Positions 9,121 through 16,442 of a DNA stretch of 64,000 bases are shown piece by piece. Source of the DNA: Spirosoma terrae (GTDB lineage Bacteria > Bacteroidota > Bacteroidia > Cytophagales > Spirosomataceae); the NCBI RefSeq assembly GCF_010435915.1, contig NZ_JAAFZH010000007.1, positions 124,001 to 188,000 on the forward strand. The letters are read 5' to 3'. The notes under the pieces are model-generated. The model did not search any database and was not told where the DNA came from. It saw only the letters and a program-made list of their open reading frames with translations. The translations under genes were made by a program, and so were the position numbers. The first letter of the stretch is position 1; each line of letters opens with the position of its first letter.

Positions 9121-10200
9121 ATGAATAATCCGGACGAAATTGAGTTGACACCGGCATCAGGGGCACCCACCGACACTACGCTTCCTATCGACCTAAACGG
9201 CCTGAAAATCAGCTTACAGGGCGACATCAACCATATAACAGTTCAGGCAAATGTGCTCCGGGAATTATTTCCTGACGCCCAGATCATTACAGCCGAAGTT
9301 GTTTCTAATCCGTTACTACGTCGTCGAAACAGAACTGAAATAGCGATCTATGTCTTTGCAGCCCTTGCCTTGATGATTGTCGGGCATTTGCTGTTTAGCT
9401 ACTTTACAATGGATCGGCTTACGGTTATTGCTCAAGCCATAGACATCACTCCCGACATCTTTTATTTTATTGCTGCCGGATTTGTAGCACAGATGATCGA
9501 CGGAGCGCTTGGTATGGCGTATGGCGTTACGGCCACTACGTTTCTGACCAGTGTGGGTATCAGTCCTGTTTTTGCCACCGCCAGCGTCCACAGCTCCGAG
9601 ATTTTCACCAGTGGCGTTTCGGGATATATGCACCTCAAGTTTGGCAACGTCAACAGCAAACTCTTTAAAGTCGTGCTTATACCGGGGGTAATTGGTGCCG
9701 CGCTGGGGGCTTTTTTAATCACGAAACTAGCTGATCTGGAAGCAGTTAACGACTACCTAACTCCGGCTATTTCCGTGTATACGGCCATCCTGGGTATTCT
9801 GATTATCAAAAAAGCATTGGTTAAACGCGCCAAGAAAAAACCAGTCCGCCGAATTGGGCTACTGGCCTGGTTTGGGGGTTTTGTTGACGCTATTGGCGGT
9901 GGAGGCTGGGGTCCTATAGTTAACTCTACCCTGATTGCCGCTGGTCGGCATCCGCGCTATACCATCGGCTCGGTTAACCTAGCCGAGTTCTTTGTCTCCT
10001 TTGCCTCATCCGTCGTCTTTGCTCTCTACGCTGGTCTGGACAATTATGGCATGGTCATTATTGGACTCATTCTGGGAGGTATGATTGCGGCCCCAATAGC
10101 GGCTCACTTATCGCGTAAATTACCCGTGAAATCCATGATGGTACTGGTCGGAATTGTTGTAATCCTAGTAAGTTTGCGGAAGATTATTAAGTTTTTCTGA
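9121..10200 (+). CDS. TauE/SafE (TSUP) family transporter, sulfur operon
   Basis: 359 residues. Residues 1-75 are a soluble extension (IDLNGLKISLQGDINHITVQ...) not found in short TSUP proteins. A membrane segment follows (about 74-95), then the TSUP core of seven to eight helices in two repeats: AGFVAQMIDGALGMAYGVTATTFL (first repeat) and FGGFVDAIGGGGWGPIVNSTL (second repeat), the paired glycine-rich motifs of the family. TSUP proteins move sulfite, sulfonates or related anions. As first gene of a sulfate-assimilation operon it may import sulfate or export excess sulfite; which of these is inference. The start is supported by the promoter and by the leader motif 12 nt upstream. Confidence 0.88.
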   Translation: MNNPDEIELTPASGAPTDTTLPIDLNGLKISLQGDINHITVQANVLRELFPDAQIITAEVVSNPLLRRRNRTEIAIYVFAALALMIVGHLLFSYFTMDRLTVIAQAIDITPDIFYFIAAGFVAQMIDGALGMAYGVTATTFLTSVGISPVFATASVHSSEIFTSGVSGYMHLKFGNVNSKLFKVVLIPGVIGAALGAFLITKLADLEAVNDYLTPAISVYTAILGILIIKKALVKRAKKKPVRRIGLLAWFGGFVDAIGGGGWGPIVNSTLIAAGRHPRYTIGSVNLAEFFVSFASSVVFALYAGLDNYGMVIIGLILGGMIAAPIAAHLSRKLPVKSMMVLVGIVVILVSLRKIIKFF

Positions 10201-10251
10201 TAGGATTTACAGGATTTAATAAGTAGAAAATGAAATCCTGTAAATCCTGTC
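10199..10251 (+). terminator. Intercistronic hairpin between tauE-like and metZ-like genes
   Basis: Arms 10199-10217 and 10233-10251 pair over 19 bp with one G-U, around a 15-nt loop. The left arm overlaps the stop codon of the transporter gene and the right arm ends 10 nt before the next ATG. No T run follows, so it is more likely an RNA-processing or stability element than a terminator. Confidence 0.55.
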
Positions 10252-10261
10252 AAATAAGTCT

Positions 10262-11470
10262 ATGAAAAAACAAACCAAAGCCATCCGTACCCAGGCGAAG
10301 AAATCGCAAAATCGCGAGCATTCGGTACCGCTTTATCTGACCTCCAGTTTTGCTTTTGACAGTGCAGAACAGGGGAAAGCCTTGTTCGATGAAACAGAGG
10401 AAGGAAATATCTACTCCCGTTTCTCGAACCCCAACGTAACCGAGTTTGTCGACAAGGTGTGTATGTTGGAAAACGCTGAAGAAGGTATTGCAACAGGAAC
10501 AGGAATGGCGGCCGTGTTTGCCAGCATGGCAGGTTTATTAAAATCAGGCGATCATATTGTGGCGTGTCGGGCATTGTTTGGTTCTGCGCACCAGATTATT
10601 ACCCAGATTCTGAGCAAATGGGGCATCACGCACACCTACGTTGATGCTACTGCGACCGAGGCCGACTGGGAGGCCGCCATTCAACCCAACAACGGAAAGC
10701 CAGCCGCCCGGATGGTATATCTGGAAACGCCGTCGAATCCTGGCTTGGAATTGGTTGATCTGGAGATGCTTGGTCGACTGAAGCAAAAGTATGAGTTCAT
10801 TCTGAGCGTCGACAACTGCTTCGCGACACCCATTCTACAAACACCAATTGATTACGGTGCTGACCTGTCGATCCATTCAGCAACGAAACTCATGGATGGT
10901 CAGGGACGCGTGCTAGGCGGTATTGTCGTGGGTCGAGCTGATCTAATGCAGCCGATTCGTTTTTTTGCCCGGCATACAGGGCCATCCTTATCGCCTTTCA
11001 ATGCCTGGGTACTATCGAAAAGTCTGGAAACGCTGGAGTTACGGGTAGAACGTCATTGCAGCAATGCCATGAAATTAGCCGAAGCACTTGACGCGCATCC
11101 CGACGTAGCGAAAACGTTATATCCATTTCTTCCGTCTCACCCCCAATACGAACTGGCCAAACGCCAGATGAAAGCAGGTGGTTCGATCATAACCATCGAG
11201 CTGGAAGGTGGCTTTGAACGGGTAAAAGCTTTTTTTGATGCGTTGACGATCCCTACCCTGTCATCAAACCTGGGCGATTCACGTACCATCGTAACCAACC
11301 CGAACACGACTACTCACGCTAAATTGAAGCCGGACGAAAAAGCAGCACTGGGTATTACGCCCGGCCTGATCCGGATTTCGGTTGGTCTGGAAGCGGTTGA
11401 GGATCTGATCGCCGATTTCACGCAGGCAGTAGAAAAGTCGGCTGAAGTGGTTAAGGAGAAAGTAGCTTAA
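10262..11470 (+). CDS. metZ: Trans-sulfuration PLP enzyme (O-acyl-homoserine sulfhydrylase, MetZ-like)
   Basis: 402 residues of the Cys/Met metabolism PLP family. Landmarks: SRFSNPNVTEF near 52-62, the ATGTGMAAVFASM phosphate loop (77-89), ETPSNPG (155-161), SVDNCFATP (182-190) and the PLP lysine Lys209 in SIHSATKLMDGQGRVLGG. The C-terminal IVTNPNTTTHAKL segment resembles O-succinylhomoserine sulfhydrylases, which join sulfide to activated homoserine to give homocysteine. Cystathionine gamma-synthase or O-acetylhomoserine sulfhydrylase activity cannot be excluded by eye. Its place directly in a sulfate-reduction operon favours sulfide fixation. A 19-bp hairpin precedes it, and 17 nt separate it from the next gene. 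Confidence 0.85.
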   Translation: MKKQTKAIRTQAKKSQNREHSVPLYLTSSFAFDSAEQGKALFDETEEGNIYSRFSNPNVTEFVDKVCMLENAEEGIATGTGMAAVFASMAGLLKSGDHIVACRALFGSAHQIITQILSKWGITHTYVDATATEADWEAAIQPNNGKPAARMVYLETPSNPGLELVDLEMLGRLKQKYEFILSVDNCFATPILQTPIDYGADLSIHSATKLMDGQGRVLGGIVVGRADLMQPIRFFARHTGPSLSPFNAWVLSKSLETLELRVERHCSNAMKLAEALDAHPDVAKTLYPFLPSHPQYELAKRQMKAGGSIITIELEGGFERVKAFFDALTIPTLSSNLGDSRTIVTNPNTTTHAKLKPDEKAALGITPGLIRISVGLEAVEDLIADFTQAVEKSAEVVKEKVA

Positions 11471-11487
11471 CTAATTCTTAAGTAACG

Positions 11488-12600
11488 ATGATACGTATCG
11501 CCTTTTCAATCACCCTCCTTCTTGTTATACAAATGGCTTTCGGGCAAACTACCTCAAAGCCGCTTCGGGTGGGTGTGGTTGGATTGGTGCATTCACACGT
11601 ACATGGTATCCTGAATAAGACTTTCAAACAGACGGGTCAGAGCGATATTCAGATCGTTGGTATTGCCGAACCGAACCGTGAACTCGCCGAACGTTTCGCG
11701 AAACAGTATGGCTACAGCATGAGTCTGGTTTATCCGACGATTGCCGAGATGCTTGACAAAACCAAGCCCGAAGCCGTAACCGACTTTGGGCAAATTGTTG
11801 ACCATAAAAAAACGGTTGAAGCCTGTGCTCCGCGCGGTATTCACGTCATGGTGGAGAAGCCACTGGCAACCAGTTTCGCAGATGCAAAGCAAATGGAAGC
11901 CCTAGCTCGTAAACACAATATTCAGGTGTTAACGAACTACGAAACAACCTGGTACGGTAGCAACCATAAAGCATACGCTATTGCGAATACCGAAAAATCG
12001 ATTGGCGATTTGCGTAAAATTGTGGTACACGACGGCCATGAGGGACCCAAAGAGATTGGCGTCAATAAGGAGTTTCTGGATTGGCTAACCGATCCGGCCA
12101 CGAATGGTGCGGGTGCTTTGTTTGATTTTGGCTGTTACGGTGCAAACCTCTCCACGTGGCTGATGCACAACCAACGCCCTGTGTCGGTAATGGCCGTAAC
12201 GCAGCAGATTAAACCAGACATTTACCCGAAAGTTGACGACGAAGCGACCATTATTGTTACGTATCCCAAAACGCAGACCATTATTCAGGCATCCTGGAAC
12301 TGGCCATTTGCCCGAAAAGACATGGAAGTATATGGGCAGACGGGGTACGTACATACCGTGGATGGTAAGCGGATGCGAGTTCGCCTGAAGAACGATAAGC
12401 AGGAATGGACAACCGAAGCCGTTCAGGCCGATGCACCTGCTGGTGACCCATTTGCCTATCTGGCGAAACTCATTCGCGGAGAAACTAAACCCGACGAATT
12501 AACGTCATTAGAGAATAACATGATCGTCATGGAAATTCTGGATGCTGCCCGCCAGTCGGCTAAAACTGGTAAAGCAGTTGCATTAAAACAGAAGTTATGA
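11488..12600 (+). CDS. Exported Gfo/Idh/MocA-family oxidoreductase
   Basis: 370 residues with an N-terminal Sec-type signal (MIRIAFSITLLLVIQMAFGQ), so probably periplasmic. The Rossmann domain begins at LRVGVVGLVHSHVHG (26-40), where the usual GxGxxG is loose; AEPNRE follows and the family EKP motif is at 123-125 (VEKPLATS). The C-terminal alpha/beta domain includes GALFDFGCYGANL with the conserved Asp, and DDEATIIVTYP. Members oxidise or reduce sugars and other small molecules using NAD(P). The gene overlaps cysH by four bases (ATGA), so it is co-translated with sulfate reduction genes. Its substrate and its reason for being in this operon are unclear to me. Confidence 0.85.
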   Translation: MIRIAFSITLLLVIQMAFGQTTSKPLRVGVVGLVHSHVHGILNKTFKQTGQSDIQIVGIAEPNRELAERFAKQYGYSMSLVYPTIAEMLDKTKPEAVTDFGQIVDHKKTVEACAPRGIHVMVEKPLATSFADAKQMEALARKHNIQVLTNYETTWYGSNHKAYAIANTEKSIGDLRKIVVHDGHEGPKEIGVNKEFLDWLTDPATNGAGALFDFGCYGANLSTWLMHNQRPVSVMAVTQQIKPDIYPKVDDEATIIVTYPKTQTIIQASWNWPFARKDMEVYGQTGYVHTVDGKRMRVRLKNDKQEWTTEAVQADAPAGDPFAYLAKLIRGETKPDELTSLENNMIVMEILDAARQSAKTGKAVALKQKL

Positions 12601-13331
12601 TCGCTGAACCATCCTCCTATACGCTCGAAAGTTTGTCTGAGCGTTTACACGGCCTGAGCAACATCGATGCGCTACGCACATTGGCCGAATTATTTCCTGG
12701 TGAGGTTATTTTCTCAACCAGCCTGGGTTACGAAGATCAGGTCATTACCGACCTGATTCTGGCCAACGACATTCCCATCAAGATTTTTACGCTTGATACC
12801 GGACGAATGTTTTCCGAAACGTATTCGGTATGGAAAAAAACGAATGATCGGTATAACACGAAGATCGAAACCTATTTTCCGAAAGCCGACGCGGTCGAAA
12901 ATCTGATGACGACCAAAGGGCCCTATAGCTTTTACGATTCGGTCGAAAACCGGAAGGAGTGCTGCGGTATTCGTAAAGTTGAACCTCTGAACCGGGCGCT
13001 GAAAGGCAATAAAATATGGATCACCGGTATCCGGGCGGAGCAATCTGCCAACCGGCAAGGAATGACTCAGCTCGAATGGGACGAATCGCACAATCTATTC
13101 AAATTCCATCCACTCATGGACTGGACGTTTGAGCAGGTGAAGCAATATATTAAAGACAATCACGTCCCTTATAATCCACTCCACGACCGCGGCTTTGTTA
13201 GCATCGGCTGTCAGCCCTGCACCCGTGCCATTCAGGAAGGCGAAGATTTCCGGGCCGGTCGTTGGTGGTGGGAAGACAACTCGAAGAAAGAATGCGGCCT
13301 GCACACGCACGAAGAGGCATTTAAACCATAA
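12597..13331 (+). CDS. cysH: Adenylyl-sulfate (APS) reductase, CysH family
   Basis: 244 residues. It carries the two cysteine pairs of the iron-sulfur type enzyme, Cys122-Cys123 (KECCGIRK) and Cys205-x2-Cys208 (GCQPCTRA), plus the catalytic C-terminal Cys233 in ECGLH. These pairs bind a [4Fe-4S] cluster in plant-type and bacterial APS reductases and are absent from PAPS-specific enzymes, so the substrate is probably APS. Product is sulfite, with thioredoxin or glutathione as reductant. PP-loop like start: VIFSTSLGYEDQV. It overlaps the preceding Gfo/Idh gene by 4 nt. The lack of any cysC in the window agrees with the direct APS route. Confidence 0.95.
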   Translation: MIAEPSSYTLESLSERLHGLSNIDALRTLAELFPGEVIFSTSLGYEDQVITDLILANDIPIKIFTLDTGRMFSETYSVWKKTNDRYNTKIETYFPKADAVENLMTTKGPYSFYDSVENRKECCGIRKVEPLNRALKGNKIWITGIRAEQSANRQGMTQLEWDESHNLFKFHPLMDWTFEQVKQYIKDNHVPYNPLHDRGFVSIGCQPCTRAIQEGEDFRAGRWWWEDNSKKECGLHTHEEAFKP

Positions 13332-13362
13332 GTATGAAATAGTGATTATTGACGCGTCTTTT

Positions 13363-13386
13363 TTCACTTTTTCACTCGTTCACTTT
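13363..13386 (+). repeat. Three tandem octamers before cysD
   Basis: TTCACTTT, TTCACTCG and TTCACTTT in tandem at an exact 8-bp period, ending 5 nt before the cysD ATG. They may mark a pyrimidine-rich leader or a protein site; they could also be chance low-complexity DNA. Confidence 0.5.
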
Positions 13387-13391
13387 TTACA

Positions 13392-14294
13392 ATGAAACTC
13401 GATTATTTAGATCAGCTCGAATCCGAAGCCATTCACATTCTGCGTGAGGTAGCCGGTCAGTTTGAACGGCCAGCCCTGCTTTTTTCTGGTGGCAAAGATT
13501 CCATTACGCTGGTCCATCTGGCACTGAAAGCCTTCCGGCCCGGAAAATTCCCTTTTCCGCTGGTTCACATCGATACGGGCCACAATTTCCAGGAAGCCCT
13601 TGATTTTCGCGATAATCTGGCCGAACGTATCGGTGAAAAGCTAATCGTTCGCTACGTTGAAGATACCATTCGGGAGAAGAAACTAAAAGAGCCAACCGGA
13701 CGTAACGCTACTCGGAATGGCCTGCAAACCTTCACATTACTCGACACAATCGAAGAGTTCGAATTCGATGCCTGCATAGGCGGTGCCCGTCGCGACGAAG
13801 AAAAAGCCCGCGCTAAAGAACGCGTGTTCTCCGTTCGTGATGAATTCGGCTCCTGGGACCCCAAGCGGCAGCGTCCCGAACTATGGAATTTATATAACGG
13901 TCGTATTCACAAAGGCGAGAATGTTCGCGTGTTTCCGATTTCCAACTGGACCGAGCTGGATGTATGGAATTATATCCGTCGCGAAAAAATTGAGCTTCCG
14001 AGCATTTACTTTGCCCACGAGCGTGAATTGTTGCTTCGCGACGGCAAATTGATGGCTACAGCTGGTGGCGTCATCAAGCCTGAGTCGGATGACCAGATCG
14101 TGACCCGGCGCGTACGTTTCCGCACCGTTGGCGACATTTCCTGCACGGCTGCTTCTGAATCTCAGGCCGATACGCTTGATGCAGTTATCGATGAGATTCA
14201 GGCAACGCGCATTTCCGAGCGGGGCGAAACACGGATGGACGATCAGTTGAGCGAAGCAGCTATGGAAGACCGCAAAAAGGGCGGTTATTTTTAA
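13392..14294 (+). CDS. cysD: Sulfate adenylyltransferase subunit 2 (CysD)
   Basis: 300 residues, the catalytic ATP pyrophosphatase subunit of ATP sulfurylase, which makes APS from sulfate and ATP together with the GTPase CysN. The PP-loop SGGKDS is at 32-37; HIDTGHNF, GGARRDEEKARAKER and ISNWTELDVW are family blocks, and the C-terminus ends MEDRKKGGYF as in other CysD proteins. The length is the family norm. Unusually, cysN does not follow directly: a nucleotidyltransferase/HEPN pair lies between them (14307-15024), 12 nt after this stop. Confidence 0.97.
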   Translation: MKLDYLDQLESEAIHILREVAGQFERPALLFSGGKDSITLVHLALKAFRPGKFPFPLVHIDTGHNFQEALDFRDNLAERIGEKLIVRYVEDTIREKKLKEPTGRNATRNGLQTFTLLDTIEEFEFDACIGGARRDEEKARAKERVFSVRDEFGSWDPKRQRPELWNLYNGRIHKGENVRVFPISNWTELDVWNYIRREKIELPSIYFAHERELLLRDGKLMATAGGVIKPESDDQIVTRRVRFRTVGDISCTAASESQADTLDAVIDEIQATRISERGETRMDDQLSEAAMEDRKKGGYF

Positions 14295-14306
14295 AACGAC
14301 AAAGGT

Positions 14307-14597
14307 ATGGTTGTCAATAATTTTCAGTCTTTCCAGACTTATCTTCAGCAGGAGAAGATATTTGATCAGTTCGGCATCAATCGAATTGGCGTCTTTGGCT
14401 CCTTTGCTCGCGGAGAATCGTATAGGGATATCGACCTGCTAATTGACGAAACCATTCCTTATCAGCAACTTATAGCACTCCGCGAAAAAATCCAGGACGA
14501 TTTAAACATACCAGTTGATGTAATGATCCAACAGTATGCAGAACCAATTATTCTGCACCGTGCCTTGAAGGATATGAAATATGCAGTCAAGGCATAA
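14307..14597 (+). CDS. MntA-like minimal nucleotidyltransferase (antitoxin type)
   Basis: 96 residues of the MNT fold. The active-site block reads GVFGSFARGESYRDIDLL, with Gly31-Ser32 and Asp41/Asp43; a third acidic residue is Asp71 in IPVDVMI. The GS-to-DxD gap is about two residues shorter than the common GSx10DxD form. In known pairs such as MntA/HepT the nucleotidyltransferase disarms the HEPN toxin by adding AMP groups to a tyrosine. It overlaps the HEPN gene by 17 nt and starts 12 nt after cysD. Being a toxin-antitoxin pair is inference from the family; no activity can be read from sequence. Confidence 0.85.
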   Translation: MVVNNFQSFQTYLQQEKIFDQFGINRIGVFGSFARGESYRDIDLLIDETIPYQQLIALREKIQDDLNIPVDVMIQQYAEPIILHRALKDMKYAVKA

Positions 14598-15024
14598 AAC
14601 GGATCTTGTTTATTGCTTACGAATCCTGGAAGCCATCGGCAAAATCAACGTCTATGCATCTGGATTCAGCGATCCTTTTGTTTTCTTTGAAGCTAATGAT
14701 CAGCGAGATTTCAATGCTAGCCTTTTGCAATTACTTCATATAGGTGAACAGGTTAATCGCCTAAGCGATATGACAAAAGAACGGTATCAACAGATTCCCT
14801 GGACTAAAATCAGAGCATTTCGCAATATAGTTGCTCATGATTACGTCGGCGTCGACAAATTAATTGTTTTTCAGACTATTGTTATTCAGTTACCTCAACT
14901 GAAACAAGCAATACAAGACATAATTCGTACAGAAATCGACCAGAACGGTTTTGATGAAGCTGAATACCAACTATCAAAGGTTAGCGAATTCTATCGTCAC
15001 ATCGACTTCAATCAGATTAGATAA
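14581..15024 (+). CDS. HepT-like HEPN-domain protein (putative RNase toxin)
   Basis: 147 residues, HepT/DUF86 type. The RX4HXY ribonuclease motif is intact as RNIVAHDY (Arg81, His86, Tyr88); the tyrosine is the residue AMPylated by MntA in studied systems. Upstream helices include SLLQLLHIGEQVNRLS, typical of the family. It begins inside the MntA-like gene (17-nt overlap), and its stop overlaps the cysN start by one base (TAATG), so all three are probably translated in series. A working RNase toxin inside a biosynthetic operon is unusual; it may instead have been taken over for regulation. Confidence 0.87.
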   Translation: MQSRHKTDLVYCLRILEAIGKINVYASGFSDPFVFFEANDQRDFNASLLQLLHIGEQVNRLSDMTKERYQQIPWTKIRAFRNIVAHDYVGVDKLIVFQTIVIQLPQLKQAIQDIIRTEIDQNGFDEAEYQLSKVSEFYRHIDFNQIR

Positions 15025-16289
15025 TGGACCTCTTACGTTTTATAACAGCCGGATCAGTTGATGACGGCAAAAGTACGCTTATCGGGCGGCTTCTTTACGA
15101 CTCAAAATCTATTCTGGCCGATCAGCTCGAAGCAATCGAACGGGCCAGTAAAAGCCGGGATGATGGCGAAATTGACCTTGCTCTCTTAACCGATGGACTC
15201 CGTTCGGAACGGGAACAGGGCATTACAATCGACGTAGCGTATCGCTATTTCCAGACTCCTAAGCGTAAGTTTATTATTGTCGATGCGCCGGGTCATATTC
15301 AGTATACCCGTAACATGGTTACCGGTGCTTCGAACTGTCAACTGGCTATTGTCCTGATCGACGCCCGGCACGGCGTTGTTGAGCAGACCCGCCGACATTC
15401 GTTAATTGCGTCGTTGCTGGGCATTCCACACATCGTTGTGGCCGTTAATAAGATGGATCTCGCAGACTATTCGCAGGATGTCTTCTCGGATATATGCATC
15501 CAGTACGCTGAGCTGGCCAAGAAGCTGAATGTACATCAGGTATCATACATTCCGCTGAGTGCTCTCAATGGCGACAACGTAGTAGATCGGTCGGAAGCGA
15601 TGCCGTGGTATGAAGGCCCTACACTCCTGGAACATCTGGAAACAGTGGCTATCGACGACGATGTGAACGGCGTAACGGAAGACCATCATCCTGCCCGGTT
15701 CCCGGTTCAATACGTTATCCGCCCACAGACAGCCGAGTTACACGATTATCGTGGTTATGCGGGTAAAGTCACCAGTGGTACGTTCCGCAAAGGCGATGCG
15801 ATTACCGTATTCCCCTCAGGCGAAACATCGACCATTGATGCGATTGAAATTGCCGAAAAACAATTAGAAGAAGCAGCTTCGCCTATGTCGGTGGTGCTGC
15901 ATCTGGCCAACGACATCGATATCAGCCGTGGCGATCTGATTGTCCGCTCCAATAATACACCAACCAGCACCCAGAACGTAGAAGCTATGCTTTGCTGGAT
16001 GGATATTAAGGAGTTCAAAGTCGGTAATAAATACGTACTACAAAACGGTACGTTCCGCACACGCTGCTCTGTCCGCAATATCGCTTATCAGCTAAACGTC
16101 AATACCTATGAAGAGACAGAAGATGTTGATAGTCTCAAACTAAATGACTTAGCGAAGATCGTACTACGTACCGCTCAGCCCGTTAGCTTTGATCCGTATC
16201 AGAAAAACCGGGCAAATGGTGGTGCAATTCTGATCGATGAAACATCGAACGTTACTGTCGGTGCTTTAATGCTGATAGGTGAAGCATAA
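15024..16289 (+). CDS. cysN: Sulfate adenylyltransferase subunit 1, GTPase (CysN)
   Basis: 421 residues, the regulatory GTPase of ATP sulfurylase. G1 is GSVDDGKS (10-17), G3 DAPGH (87-91) and G4 NKMD (142-145), followed by two EF-Tu-like beta barrels. The protein ends after the second barrel, so there is no fused CysC (APS kinase) domain; with the APS-reductase type CysH this implies that PAPS is not on the pathway. Its ATG overlaps the HepT-like stop codon, so its expression depends on translation through the nucleotidyltransferase/HEPN pair. The operon ends at the palindrome 16366-16419. Confidence 0.96.
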   Translation: MDLLRFITAGSVDDGKSTLIGRLLYDSKSILADQLEAIERASKSRDDGEIDLALLTDGLRSEREQGITIDVAYRYFQTPKRKFIIVDAPGHIQYTRNMVTGASNCQLAIVLIDARHGVVEQTRRHSLIASLLGIPHIVVAVNKMDLADYSQDVFSDICIQYAELAKKLNVHQVSYIPLSALNGDNVVDRSEAMPWYEGPTLLEHLETVAIDDDVNGVTEDHHPARFPVQYVIRPQTAELHDYRGYAGKVTSGTFRKGDAITVFPSGETSTIDAIEIAEKQLEEAASPMSVVLHLANDIDISRGDLIVRSNNTPTSTQNVEAMLCWMDIKEFKVGNKYVLQNGTFRTRCSVRNIAYQLNVNTYEETEDVDSLKLNDLAKIVLRTAQPVSFDPYQKNRANGGAILIDETSNVTVGALMLIGEA

Positions 16290-16365
16290 GGTTTTTATTG
16301 GCGAGTAACTCCGTTGATATTCGATTGCTCTGTCAAACAGAACAACCCCAATAATAGGATCAAAG

Positions 16366-16419
16366 TCATAAATGGTTTGGGCAGGATTCTAGCTAGAATC
16401 CTGCCCAAACCATTTATGA
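16366..16419. terminator. 54-nt perfect palindrome without loop
   Basis: The sequence equals its own reverse complement over 54 nt, centred between 16392 and 16393 on TCTAGCTAGA. It lies between the convergent cysN and metalloprotease genes and probably terminates both. There is no flanking T run. Confidence 0.7.
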
Positions 16420-16442
16420 TGATTTAGTATCTTTCAACTAGT

